Shown piece after piece: positions 1 through 18,385 of a stretch of DNA of 64,000 bases. Location of the stretch: the NCBI GenBank assembly GCA_914767715.1, contig OU612067.1, forward strand, positions 744,001 through 808,000, written 5' to 3'. Made by a program: the position numbers and the translations under genes. Numbering within the stretch: position 1 is the stretch's first letter; every line of letters starts with the position of its first letter. This DNA is from Membranipora membranacea. Its lineage: Eukaryota; Bryozoa; Gymnolaemata; Cheilostomatida; Membraniporidae. The notes beneath the pieces are model-generated. The model was not told the DNA's origin. It saw only the letters and a program-made list of their open reading frames with translations, and did not search any database.

Positions 1-2262
1 AGTATAACCTCTAGAGATGATCTAGTTCTGGCTCAATGCTCAGTGCAGATAATAACGACTTGCAGGCTGAACGAAGCCAAGGTGGATCTCTTCTGATATC
101 GACCAGGGAGTTAGAGATTCCTCAGTCCGATATACTGCTTATGTCACGAGGCTCTAGTTACTGTGTTACAACTCGCTACCCTTATCTATCACAAACACAG
201 ATACCCACAACACAAGTCTATAAAATAATGTATTATAATATTATATTATTAAGTCACATGATTTAATTTATTCTACATTATAATCAGGTGCTACATGTTA
301 ACTACCACTTACCAGGGAAGTGAGCCCACCCTGCACTAACCAGGGACCCCTCCCTGCACTCACTGTCTATCTGTCTCTTGCGTCAACTTTCGCCTTTTCT
401 GCTTTGTTGCAAAAAATCTGTCTAAAATTAACTATAGATACTTTGATCTCTCACTATTTTTTGTTAAGCTTTTAATTTTGATCGTAGAATTATTGGTAGT
501 GTGGTTTGAATGTACACTTCAAAACAAGGTGATTTTTTTCAATTTTTATATGCACATTATAAGTTTTGTATATACATATAATACTATTGCCCAAGATTTT
601 AATCAGATCTTGGTAATACTGCTACTAAAACCTTATTATGTTTTCGTACGAGATTCAGATTCCTATTTTTGTATATTGACATTTTCTATAGCATACAGTA
701 CCATATTTGTTGACGTTGTACATTCAATAAAATGTATATTATAAATAAAGCAACTTTCGCCGTTCTTTCACACAGAAACAAAATATCCAAAATTCCTGAT
801 CCATTCCTCAATATCTCTTTTTATGGATTTTATGGAGATGGCAGAATATGTACTCCAATAATTGCTGTAATGTTGTTTTTTTTGTATCCAAACTCTACCA
901 ATTCTCCTAGTCATAGTGTTGGAATAACAGTGTACAGTAGGTCCTGTAGATTGGAGGTTATGAGTCTCCCATCGATTAACTACCAAGTACACATATGAGC
1001 GGCCAGACTAACCTGACAGCCAGTCTATGTTGGTCATGGTGTGAAACTTCACACTTGAGTCACTGCCCTATAAACATATAAATATGCCCCATTGCATTTC
1101 CATCTCGGGTAAATGATGAGCTTCGTCATTTTCTTAAAGCCATAATTTCAGATATCATCATCAATTTGTGGCATATGCTGCAAACCCATGAACCAATGTA
1201 ACTCTATCTCTTCAGTCCTTACTGTCAGTAGGGCCTAGACCATGTTAGGTCCATTTCCCTGCATTACGCATAGCCAGTGGAAGGGAGCAATGATCTGCTA
1301 TTAGCCCCAAACACAATATCTCTATCACACTTAGGAGTTGTGTCACTCTGAGAGTAGAGGGCGACTATATAGATGTTAAACTGTGATCTGTTGGTTTCTG
1401 CAGGGAGGGTGGGACGGGTCGGAACCCTCCCTGGCACCCTTCCTCCCTTTCTGTATAATATGACTTTATTTGTATGGTAGTGACTGTTTCAAGCTTGTGC
1501 CATTTGCGTGCATTTTATTGTATTGCTATAACAAAATAAAGTCAGTATATAAAGTAAAACTCTAGAGGGCAAGTATATATAACAAAGGGTGCTGTGGACT
1601 GGAAGAGTTGAAGAAAACACTAGTTCAAGTTTTGCAGAGTTAGGGTCGAACATACAGTAGCTGCTAACATAACCTAATTGCGTTATTTCAAAGCAGATCA
1701 TGTTCAGTAAGTGGATGCCATCTTCCTTGATCTTCAGTGAAGAATTCGATAATGTCAGTCACAAGAAGTTTGGTCATTGGAGTACATTCCAAGTAATTCC
1801 CTGGGTGCAGAGTCTACTAAAAGGTGGCATCCCCGAGGCCCTGATATCATCATCCACTTGACCGGTGAAAACTTTGATCAGTTCCAAAAAATCTAGATGT
1901 TCTCCGAATATGGGTGAGTAGTTAAAAGATAGAGCTTCAATCCTTTCAAATGCAAATAATGTGAAGTCTCACGGGAAAAAAACTAAGGGAGAAAACTACA
2001 TCCTCCACAAAACAGACAGTGCAAAACAGCTGGGAGTAAAACTGGAGAGCTCACTCAGATCAATGAAGGAAGGAGGAAGAGGGAGTTCATTGCTCAGATG
2101 GAATGAAAATTCCATCTATATTTCCAACAAATCATCCAGCCTTCTTTGTAGCTACAATTTTTATGCCAACAAAGCATTTGGATGATACAATTACAAACAA
2201 AATTAACACCTAGCACATAAAGAGGGTTATCCATTATATTCCAAACAATATTTGGGTTCACA
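1..2262. other. Intergenic, no gene seen
   Basis: AT-rich non-coding sequence. Open frames here are short, lack splice context and match no family I recognise. A small palindrome at 1401-1433 is listed separately. Nothing else is supported. Confidence 0.5.
1401..1433. repeat. Short GC-rich palindrome
   Basis: Arms CAGGGAGGGT (1401-1410) and ACCCTCCCTG (1424-1433) are perfect reverse complements around a 13-base loop. A near-identical palindrome lies at 63047-63085, so this looks like a dispersed short repeat. Confidence 0.6.
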
Positions 2263-2359
2263 CTAGTTTAAGCGCTCAAATTGTGGCGGGATACCTGGTA
2301 GAGGCATTTCATTATCAACCACTTTCCCCATCCCGCCTCAGTTTGAGCGCTTAAACTAG
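2263..2359. repeat. Short inverted-repeat element, MITE-like
   Basis: Two 29-base arms (2263-2291 and 2331-2359) are reverse complements at 27 of 29 positions. They start and end with CTAGTTTAAGCGCTCAAA and flank a 39-base centre. It lies about 350 bases upstream of the lectin start codon. It could be a tiny foldback transposon; no clear target-site duplication was seen. Confidence 0.6.
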
Positions 2360-2713
2360 GTTCGTACAGGTTTGCTTTACTTGATTTGATGGAATTGCAA
2401 TTTCACCACATCTATCAAGGGTTCAGATGTTATGGTATTGATTTCTTTGATGATTTAGTAGTGGCTTTGTTATCTGAGAATGGACACATTACATGTCACA
2501 TAAAACAGGGAAAGAGAACTACTGAAACTGAACCACTTCGTTAGATGTCCCCTCATAATAAAGTTTATATATCACTATTACAGAAATCCTGTTACTGGAC
2601 CTTGAAATCATAATTATAGAATTATCAAAGCTACAGGATATCAACCAAGCTGTTGTTCCTATCCCAATGAGTGTCTTTCCTCAGCCGCACATTGACCAGC
2701 TGACTCAGCGGAG

Positions 2714-4713
2714 ATGGATGTTCATGTAGAAAAGCGAAGGAGACCTGATAGTCAGAGTAAAGCCATAGCAGGATCCTTTATTGTAGTCTTCTTGATGATG
2801 GCTGTAATACTGTGTGTTGGTGGAATCGGTGCACTTTACATCAAAGACTTACAGGCAAGAATCGAGAGCTTAGAGAAGGTTAGCTTTAGTATTTATTTAT
2901 TTATTTATTTATATAGGTTGGCTTGAAAGTGTACAAATAACAGATAGTTAAAGGCAACTTGTTGACTTCTAGTATATTGTCTATAGTAGGACAGCTGGAT
3001 CAGCTGTGTTCCTTTCTTTCAAAATTTGTAGGAATGAATTACTTTTTCGAACCATCTTCCACAAATTTTAAATAATATTCCAAATCATCTGAGTGTTCTG
3101 TGGCTCTCCCAATTCTACCTGCAGACTCATCGAATAACCCAAATTGTCTATATATGGTATCTCTTATATCCTTGAAAACAAAACCATTTCTTCCTCTAGG
3201 TTTGTGAACTGTCTAAGGAACGTGCTATTGACAAGCGTGAAGTTTTATCATCTTCGAAATCAGATCTTCAATCTCTGCTACTAATTCAGCTCCAGGATAA
3301 GCTAGCTACTCTACAGCATCAGTCTCAGGAGGGGGATTCTGACCTACAGAGTGAGTTATCTGAACAGGCTGCTGAACTCAGACAGGAGCTAAGGTCTGAG
3401 AGGACACAACTCAAACAGCAGCTAGGAGATGTTCGGAATACAATAGCTCAGTACCATGTTAATACATCAGGTAATATTCTTCCCAGTCTGTCTTAGAATA
3501 AAGTAAATTAGTATGATAGAATTGTGAGATCGCTTCCATAAATACAATAAAGAAGTATAAACAATTAATTTTCATTATTTTCATTGTAAAATTTTTATTC
3601 GAAAATAAACATGAAAACCATTTCCATGTGTACATCGAAATGAATTGTGAGATCATCACTAGGCCAATACCGAGACATCCTATTTCCTTGGACAAATAAA
3701 CAAGCGGACCTTCTCATACATGGCTCCAGTTACCTGAGTTCTCATTACACAGATATAACTTATGTACCCTGCTGATACCTTGTTACACAGATATTACCTG
3801 CCAATCTGGATACAGACTGAACCCATACAGAGGTACATGTATTAGATATGTGAAGACTGCTCTCAGCTGGTTTGATGCTAAGTCTAGCTGTGAGAACTCA
3901 GGAGAGTTTCTCACTACATTTGATTCCGTAGAATCAGCTTTCTGGTTAAGGCATCAACAGCTCACTTCTGGTAAGTCAGTATATACTTGATGTATCCTTA
4001 CACTCATTCTCCAAAAACTGTACTTTTCTAATATTTTATTGGATTACATTATCTGTTACTTTAGAAACATAAAATGGCCTTATCTCTTATCACAACACTG
4101 AGTAAAATTGAGTAAAGGAGTAAAAGTTAGCTAGAGTTAAGTTAAGCGAGTTAGGTAGACATAATTTTAGCTAGCATTTAATTTTGGTTAGCTAAGGTGA
4201 GAGTCTATATAGCTTAATATGAGTAAATGGTAGCTGGCTTTAGGTTTATATATTTCAAGCCTGTGCAAAATGGATAACTTACTTTTCTGTAAATACTTTC
4301 CTCCTCTAGGGTATGTGACTTTATTAGTTACCCAATACATCAATGATGTACATCCATGACTGTACGTGTGTACATTGTTAGAGAAATCATTTAGATCATG
4401 AGGGCGCAGAAAATAGTGATATTGGAACATTAACAGTAATTACGCAGCCTAATGTCTCATACCGCTCTTGTTATAATATTCAGATTGGACCAGCAGCTTG
4501 TGGATCGGAGGTCGGTATTTGGCAGACAGGGATGAGTATAGATGGTTTGGGATGAACACTGGCACTATGGGGATTAACTTCTGGGCTGTTGGCCAGCCTG
4601 ACAACTACATGAGAGACCCTTGTTTGGTAACATGGCAAAATCATCATTACTACTGGGGTGATATATCCTGCAACTACAAAAGTTATTTCTTGTGCGAACA
4701 GAAAAAAGAATAA
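2714..4713 (+). CDS. C-type lectin-like type II membrane protein, 4 exons
   Basis: Exons 2714-2878, 3200-3470, 3791-3970 and 4484-4713 join in frame to 281 residues. Exon 1 gives a short basic cytoplasmic tail (KRRR) and one membrane segment at about residues 20-45, with no cleavable signal, so the C-terminus should be extracellular. Exon 2 is a charged, Gln/Leu-rich stalk of about 90 residues, likely a coiled coil that oligomerises. Exons 3 and 4 form one C-type lectin domain: cysteines at the expected places, WIGGR, a QPD triplet (galactose-type in the family) inside WAVGQPDNY, and WGD in place of the usual WND calcium motif near the last cysteines. A ligand cannot be inferred. A damaged tandem copy follows. 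Family assignment is firm; orthology is not. Confidence 0.88.
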
Positions 4714-4776
4714 CATGATTACCGCTGTTGTATTTCCATTTGTTTGTTTCTGCTTATCTGTCAGTGTCACACAACA

Positions 4777-4782
4777 AATAAA
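4777..4782 (+). terminator. Poly(A) signal of lectin gene
   Basis: AATAAA lies 64 bases after the lectin stop codon, a plausible cleavage and polyadenylation signal. Confidence 0.55.
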
Positions 4783-5320
4783 TGAATATCTAAACAAGAA
4801 TGAACAAAGAGAGTTGTTTATAAGAAGGCCTACCATATAGGCTAGGTATAAAAATAAGAGTGTCTAGGGTTATAAACAGTGGTGTGATATTTCGAGTATT
4901 CAGAGTTGCTGGGAGTCCAGGACAGTTGACAGAAACAAACCCCAGCTAACAGAAGTTCAAAATAGTTTATTGCTCGGTGGAGCCGTTGTCTTCTCAGTGA
5001 ATGATTTTGGAATGGAATTGCTCAGTTCAAGGGCCTAAAATTAGAGGAGGAAGGGAGATGCGCCCTTAAAGATTTGGCCCCAAAAGACTCTGGGTCACTC
5101 ATTGGATTTTGTTAACCATAGAAATATTGATATCATCATGTTATATGGGTCTTAAACACCCAGAACACAATATCTCACTACCAACAACTAACCAACTATA
5201 TCCCAGCGTATTATTTATTATGGTAATAAAATCAACCAGATAGAGTGAGAGGTATGGTATATCCCACCGGCCCTGTATAAAGCCTCGATCTATGATCTAA
5301 TTTGCCTGTATTTGGCGTGT

Positions 5321-6745
5321 GAAGCGTGAAGTTTTATCATCTTCAAAACCAAGCCTCCAATCTGCGCTCTTAATTCAGCTCCAGGATAAGATTTCTACCC
5401 TACAGCATGAGTCTCAGGTGGGGGACACAGATCTACAGAGAGCGATATCCACACAGGCTGCTGAACTCAGACAGGAGCTAAGGTCTGAGAGGACACAACT
5501 CCAACAACAACTAGGAGATATAGCTTACAAATAAGTAAAGAATTTAAAGCTGTTGATACAAGCGTCGATATACTGAACCATACAATTGCTCAGTATCATG
5601 TTAATACAGCAGGTAATATTCTTGTTATACCACCTCCCTCTTTTTTCCAGGAAATGGTATTTTATTGAATACAATAGACAGCTTGTTGGATCCCCGAAAG
5701 GCCGAAATCAGATTGTCTTATTTTAGGCAAAAAATTGCAATTTCACTATGGCTACCTGATTTCTTGTTATACAGATATATAACTTATGTACCTTGCTGAT
5801 ATCTTGCTACAGAGATACAACTTATGTACCCTGCTGATATATTGTTGTACAGATATTGCCTGAATTTTTGTTACACAGATATTACCTGAGTTTTTGTTAC
5901 ACAGATATTACCTGCCAATCTGGATACAGACTGAACCCATGCAGAGGCACATGTATTAGATATGTGAAGACTGCTCTCAGCTGGATTGATGCTAAGTCTA
6001 GCTGTGAGAACTCAGGAGAGTTTCTCACTACATTTGATTCTGTAGAATCAGCTTTTTGGTTACGGCATCAACAGCTCACTTCTGGTAAGTCAGTATGACC
6101 TGTTTAGCGATCTTAGGCGCACTTAAGCTCAATAGGTTTATTTTCTCTTTCAGATTTTGACTAATTGTGCCATAAACAGAACCTTGTGTTGTAGCTGATT
6201 TCATTATTTTCCTCTCTAGTCCACCTTTCTCTATCGGTCGCGTTATTCTCATAATACGGAGGTCAGTATGGAGGATCATACCTGGCCTGCCACACAAGCT
6301 CCTACTATGACCATTTATAGTGCATACTATTATACTTGTATACAAATGACTGGAACTGAGCATATTGCTGACAACTACAGCAAAGAGAGTGAACATTTAG
6401 AGTGTTGGAATATTGTGTACTAACCATCTCTATTAGGACATGAGAATTAACTCTTGTTTCTTCTAGGATGCAGTTACCATTGATAAAAATTCTGGTGGTT
6501 GATGTTTTTTTATCTACAGATTGGACAGGTAACTTGTGGATCGGAGGTCGGTATTTGGCAGACAGGGATGAGTTTAGGTGGTTTGGGATGAACACTGGCA
6601 CTATGGGGATTAACTTCTGGGCTGTTGGCCAGCCTGACAACTACATGAGAGACCCTTGTTTGATAACATGGCACACCATTACTACTGAGGAGATATGGCT
6701 TGCGACTACGCAGCTTATCTTCTGTGTGAACAGCAGAAAAAGTAA
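5321..6745 (+). pseudogene. Decayed tandem copy of the C-type lectin
   Basis: Three blocks match exons 2-4 of the upstream lectin: 5321-5612 (stalk), 5905-6084 and 6520-6745 (lectin domain). The membrane exon is missing. The stalk frame breaks after LGDIAYK at a stop; reading continues in another frame and holds about 15 residues that the upstream copy lacks. In the last exon a small deletion shifts frame after the DPC region, and the tryptophan of the WGD motif reads TGA in the old frame. The middle exon is intact with the same splice sites. A truncated transcript is possible, but the copy cannot give a full lectin. Confidence 0.8.
5800..5906 (+). repeat. Tandem copies of 3' splice site plus exon start
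   Basis: In the lectin pseudogene the stretch TTGTTACACAGATATTACCT, which is the acceptor plus the first bases of exon 3, occurs as successive imperfect copies before the real exon start at 5905. The upstream lectin has a looser version just before 3791. Confidence 0.65.
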
Positions 6746-7654
6746 CCTTTGCTGGCTAATTCTCAACTCTCTTTGTCATTATTTAATTGTTGTGATTGTT
6801 GGAGCTTGAATAATTGTCGAGTATTAAGCTACGCAGTTGAAATGAAATCTTTGTTGAGACAAAGTTCAAATAATGCTGAGAGTTAAGCATACTCATTATG
6901 GAAAATGTTATGAGGCTGAAGGTTATAGTTCCAGGACTCACGATACAGAAGATTGACAATAAAGTGAATGATACAATATCACACAAAAGTTAAACCTAGC
7001 GAAACCATGTGTCCCCCCTCCCATAATGCTCTTGAAAATCTGAGTCGTGTCCACCTAATCATGTCGAGACAATTCCGTACACAAAGAGATTGTTTCAATA
7101 TAAATTATTATTATTACAGAGAGTAATAGGTTAGTAGAATCATGACACTACAAATCCTCAATTGTTCACGAGAAATATGGAGGAACTGCATTGTTTTATA
7201 TGACTGCTCATATGGTACAGGATCATGACGTGACAGTCAGAAGTGGTTTGGTTGTAATACTGACACTTTGTCTTTATTTGTGACAGATAAAATAAATGAA
7301 GATCTTCTCTCACAAAGGTGTGATGGAAACAGGGAGAAAATATAACATGTACATAAAACACTGATAACAAATAGATTATGTCATGAAAGTCAGGATAAAA
7401 ATAGTCTTAGGAGTTGGCCAAAAGTTTGCGTGAAAGAGCTACCGTAGGTAAATGTTTGTGTGATGATTCCCTACTACATAGTTATAAGAATATCTTATCT
7501 TAAACAGTGAGGTGAAATATAAAACAGGCCCTCTTGTACCTCTTTACAAAGTTACTCATTCTCAGCTCTCAGCCACTCATATTATTATTATTATCACATT
7601 AAAGTGGATAAAAAATGTCATAACTTGTGCACATAAAAAGCAGAAATTATTTTC
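6746..7654. other. Intergenic, no gene seen
   Basis: AT-rich spacer between the lectin pseudogene and the 3' end of Rap1 on the opposite strand. It probably includes the Rap1 3' UTR. No coding signal recognised. Confidence 0.45.
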
Positions 7655-13587
<5,933 letters not shown>

Positions 13588-16512
13588 TCTCTTACTGTAA
13601 TACGATAAACAGTCAGATGAAAAACAGCTTTAGATAAGTTTAGTGAGAATATCCCGCAAATATCCGCTTCACTAATATTGTTGACTAGAGAGAATGAGGC
13701 TGTGTATCACTGTTGTAAATGGGTGTTAGACTGTCTGATATAGAGACATAAGAAGCAGTGATTTATGTGTACAATCACTAGTCAACGAACCTCACTATAT
13801 GATCAGGCATCTGATTCATCGATAGCCCAATAATACAGTCAGTATAAAGCCAAAAGTTTATATCACTACAATGTAAACGCTACATGTAGTAATTTTTATT
13901 GATCTAAGTACAAAGAAATAAGAATGAGGTCATTGATATATCTGTAGATTGAGCTTCTAGGCTATTGAGAAGCAGACAGGGCTATAATTATGACATGAAT
14001 GCAATCTGCTAATGCGTAGATTCCGTCAGGGTTATAAACTTTAACTGGTTTAGAAATTCACTGAACGACAATAAAGAAATGTAGCATAGGTAGAAGTTTA
14101 ATAATGTATAATGATCACAATGTATTTAAACAATCCTTGCCAGCGGATACCTGGATCGCATATGACGAGTCAGAATATGGAGATGAACGTAAGATGACGT
14201 TCAGAATTAAGTTTAAAGCGTAATCCAGCTTATGAGGACAGCAAACTTTGGTGGTGGTGAATGACTCAGAGAATACACCTGATGACAAGCCGTTATCGAT
14301 CTCAAACGAAATGAAAGTTCACAAACCTGAAGTTCATATTCAATCTCTCTGTGAAAGACACAGAATTTAAAAGTTAATTCGTGTTGAATCTACAGCAAAG
14401 GCTGTGCTGATGTAGAAGAGTAAATCACACACTGATAACTAGCTGCTGACAATAAGAGTTATTCCTATAAAACGGGTCTGAAGAGCAGATGTTTTGAAGA
14501 TCTGTCAGTCTGTTCTATGATTACTTTGAGATTTACGTAAACAAAACGTCAAAATATAAACCTGCCAAACAGCTGTTCACCTTTATGAATTGGCAGTGAG
14601 ACTCTCAAATGTAAAATGAAAAGGAAATCATCAAATTCAAACTTTATCCTGATGGTGATGAAATTTATCTACATGAGCTTGACATTGATTTATTATCAGA
14701 ATAATCTATTGTCATGGAAACATGTTTGGTGCAGCGCAGAGCGCACTGATGAGTCATAAAGAGTTCACAAGGTCATGCACACCGTTTAACCTCCTGATAA
14801 ACAAGGTAGTGTTAGTAAAAACCGGCCAATATACACCTCATTGTTAACATGAGGACAATGTCGTAATCCATTTGTCTGATCATGACACGAGAGGTGACTT
14901 CATTGTTTTATTACTGCTGCCCCAGGCAAGCAGAGGTGTAAGCATCAGGACTGACACCAAGGAGTGATACGCCTTGGTAAAAGTATGTCTACCACCAATG
15001 ACCGGAACCAACAATGTGCCCAGCTGGCAAAACTATCACGTCATGTGTAGTCAAGAGATTCAAAACAGTACAGCTGAGAGAAGGTTGTTCCTGTTTGACA
15101 TGACGTGTATAAACATTAATTCCCAATTCTTTCCAAAGAAATTCTCTGTCTATTCGCAATCATCTTTCCAGCTTTGCTCACTCGCCACACCGATATCGAA
15201 ACAATCGATCGTTTGGATTGATTTAAAGCATAAGCGTTGAAGCAATTCTAAGTCAATCAATTCTAGATAGACCAAAGAAGATACCTATATTTGAATATCT
15301 CAAGAGGTTTTCTGATCTATGACTATCTATGACTTCTCCTGAACTTGCAGTAAAATATTAAATGTTTGGATCAAATGTACGATGCATGATTGACTTAGAC
15401 CAAAACAGTCAAACAGCATGCCACATTACCTAACCTCCTAATTAAGCCTTCAAATCTATGAAGTGGTGATCACATCAGCAGGTACCTAGTAAGTGAGAAC
15501 AAAGTATCGTGGACTAGAGAAAAGTTAATCCAGGTGCCTATGGGCTATAAAACTCAGTTTGGGTTTGACCCAACTAGTACTCCTTGGGTTGACCCAAAAA
15601 AGGAAAACTGAAGATGAGATTGATTAGTACAGGCACTAGACTACTAATAAAAAAAGGTGGAGAAGTTGTTATTGATTTGAAAATGCTATGATTCCTGATC
15701 CAGCTCACCAATTCCTGGAACTAACTAACCAACTTACCAGAAAACGTACAAATATATCAAACTAAATAGTAGTAGTACACAGAATACTGCAAACTAAATC
15801 CAAAATTGTCAATCAAGATTAATAAAAGTAAAAAAGTAAACACACTGTTATAATATAATATATGTAACCAAAATGTGATTCAGATTTCTTAATATTAAGA
15901 CATACCCGAGCTGTTTGCTGAAGTTTGTATGCTAGTAAGAAGATATAAAGTGGTTAGTATGTACTACTGCTGAAGGAATTTAGGAGAAAACTTTAATTCT
16001 TCCAACTTAGACAGCTCCAAAAAGTTTTTATCTGACCTGTAAACTGAAGAAACCTTGACTTAGTGCAAGCTGTTAGCATCCAACATTCAGTCTGTCACAC
16101 CCGGCCCGCTAAGCATAAATGGTGTTCTTTTTGGGAATTCCAGCTATATACTATTGGGAATTGCCTACTCATTGCTTTAGGAACAACAACTCGACAAAAA
16201 TCTCTATTGAATATAAAGATGACATCGCTCCATGTATTATCTTCCTCTCTTGTTTTACAAGGGAGAGGTTCACCCTCATCTGATAAGAGGATAAAGCATC
16301 ATGTATGATGTCAGTCAAACCCTGAGAAAGTGAGTTGAAAATCCATCTTTGAACGCAGTGAACTACGGGTCTGAATCAAAAATCCCTACACAACATTAGG
16401 TTTTTTTGTCCAACATACCTGAATTCTACAAATCCTATTTCTTTTTGTAGCTTCTTTTTTTCGTTCATTGATTTTTGAACGATCTCGGTATATCAAAAAT
16501 AGGAGGGCTGAG
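13588..16512. other. Rap1 upstream region, no gene seen
   Basis: Spacer between Rap1 (minus) and the WSC duplication (plus). It should hold the Rap1 5' UTR exon and promoter, which I could not place. The longest open frame, at 14974-15240, has no recognisable domain. Confidence 0.4.
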
Positions 16513-16753
16513 GTTAGATCTGGCACAGTTAAGCTATTTTTGATGTGAAAGCAAAGAGATAGATAAGTCAAATGACTATAACTTTGGTTTTAGATCAATT
16601 AGTAGGTGCAGGTAGTTCGGTTTGATGTGATGCAGTAACAGAATATGATACACCCTGGTTGATCATTTGTACATGAACTCAGTGAGTTTTAGTAACCTAT
16701 GATCCGTGAAAGTACACACCTATACTACCCTCATTGATATCCTTTTCCCACAG

Positions 16754-16915
16754 GTAAGGTATCACATTCTTATGTGTTGACTCAGCAATCAGCAGCGGAG
16801 TGGAAAAGTCGCTGGTATATATTGGGATACATTACTCCTCACCAATCATATTACTGTAAATACAGGAGAGACTACACAAGGATGACATCTGAGTTTCTGT
16901 TTCCGATTCTGTTAG
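16754..16915 (+). CDS. Possible 5' coding exon of WSC gene, unit 1
   Basis: An open 162-base stretch between an acceptor (CCACAG) and a GTGTGA donor. Its phases (1 in, 1 out) match the next WSC exon exactly. The translation is Trp/Tyr-rich (SAAEWKSRWYILGY) and matches no domain I know. The unit 2 counterpart (23951-24106) has a one-base insertion leading to TAA, so either the exon is not coding or unit 2 is damaged. Confidence 0.4.
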
Positions 16916-17413
16916 GTGTGAACATTTCATCAAAACAATACTTTAAGCATTATTTAATAATTGTCATTTATCCTTTATCACTTTTTTTTAAATTAATACA
17001 GGTCTTGTCACATATTTTATGTTGCTTCATTTTTGTCGTTTTTATGAGTGGCTATTATCACTCACAATAATTAATTTTCCAAGATTTTTTTGCAATGTTA
17101 TGAAACTATTACTATGAACTTCTCTACGTTGATTGTTATCTAGCTGCGGTATCAGCATCTTATCATGGATGCTGGAGAGATGGAGTTGATATGGGCAGAG
17201 CTCTGGAAGGACTAGCTATGAATCTCAGCTCCACTGGTACCATAAAATCATGTGTGCACTACTGCAGAGCTGAAGGTAACAATCAAAATTAAAGTGTAAC
17301 ATAATGCAACAGAAGACACCAAATCGTAAAGTTACCCCTGATTCTAGTACAGTTTAAATTGCAGAATCTCTAATTTAAATCATAGGCTATACAGTTTTTA
17401 TTTTGCTCTCACA

Positions 17414-18385
17414 TGTATATTTATATATTCTCAGGTTATATATTTATATATTCTCAGGTTATATATTTATATATTCTCAGGTTATATATTTATATATTAT
17501 CAGGTTATATATTTATATATTCTCAGGTTATATATTTATATATTATCAGGTTATATATTTATATATTATCAGGTTATATATTTATATATTATCAGGTTAT
17601 ATATTTATATATTATCAGGTTATATATTTATATGTTCTCAGGTTATATATTTATATGTTCTCAGATTATATATTTATATATTATCAGGTTATATATTTAT
17701 ATATCATCAGGTTATATATTTATATATTATCAGGTTATATATTATCAGGTTATATATTATCAGGTTATATATTTATATGTTCTCAGGTTATATATTTATA
17801 TGTTCTCAGATTATATATTTATATATTATCAGGTTATATATTATCAGGTTATATATTTATATGTTCTCAGGTTATATATTTATATGTTCTCAGATTATAT
17901 ATTTATATATTATCAGGTTATATATTTATATATTATCAGGTTATATATTTATATATTCTCAGGTTATATATTTATATATTCTCAGGTTATATATTTATAT
18001 ATTCTCAGGTTATATATTCATATATTCTCAGTTTATATATTTATGTATTCTCAGGTTATATATTTATATATTCTCAGGTTATATATTTATATATTGTCAG
18101 ATTATATATTTATATATTCTCAGGTTATATATTTATATATTCTCAGGTTATATATTTATATATTATCAGGTTATATATTTATATATTCTCAGGTTATATA
18201 TTGTCAGGTTATATATTTATATATTGTCAGGTTATATATTTTCAGGTTATATATTTATATATTGTCAGATTTTATATTTATATATATTCTCAGGTTATAT
18301 ATTTATATATTGTCAGATTATATATTTATATATTCTCAGGTTATATATTTATATATTGTCAGGTTGTATATTTATATATTGTCAG
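17414..18385 (+). repeat. Intronic satellite copying the WSC acceptor, unit 1
   Basis: About 970 bases of tandem units, mostly 23 bases with a shorter 15-base form TTATATATTNTCAGG (N varies). The unit equals the sequence spanning the real acceptor at 18385/18386, TATATTGTCAG followed by GTTATATATTT. The array therefore consists of repeated copies of the 3' splice site plus the exon start. No TAA, TAG or TGA occurs in any forward frame, so very long open frames run through it. One of them runs in frame into the real exon. Confidence 0.9.

Noticed and set aside
4480-4836. Minus-strand open frame of 118 codons
   Set aside because: Antisense to the last lectin exon.
14974-15240. Plus-strand open frame upstream of Rap1
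   Set aside because: No family match; composition like the surrounding spacer.
17414-18385. Regularly spaced repeats as a CRISPR array
   Set aside because: Units are directly adjacent with no unique spacers, and the genome is eukaryotic.
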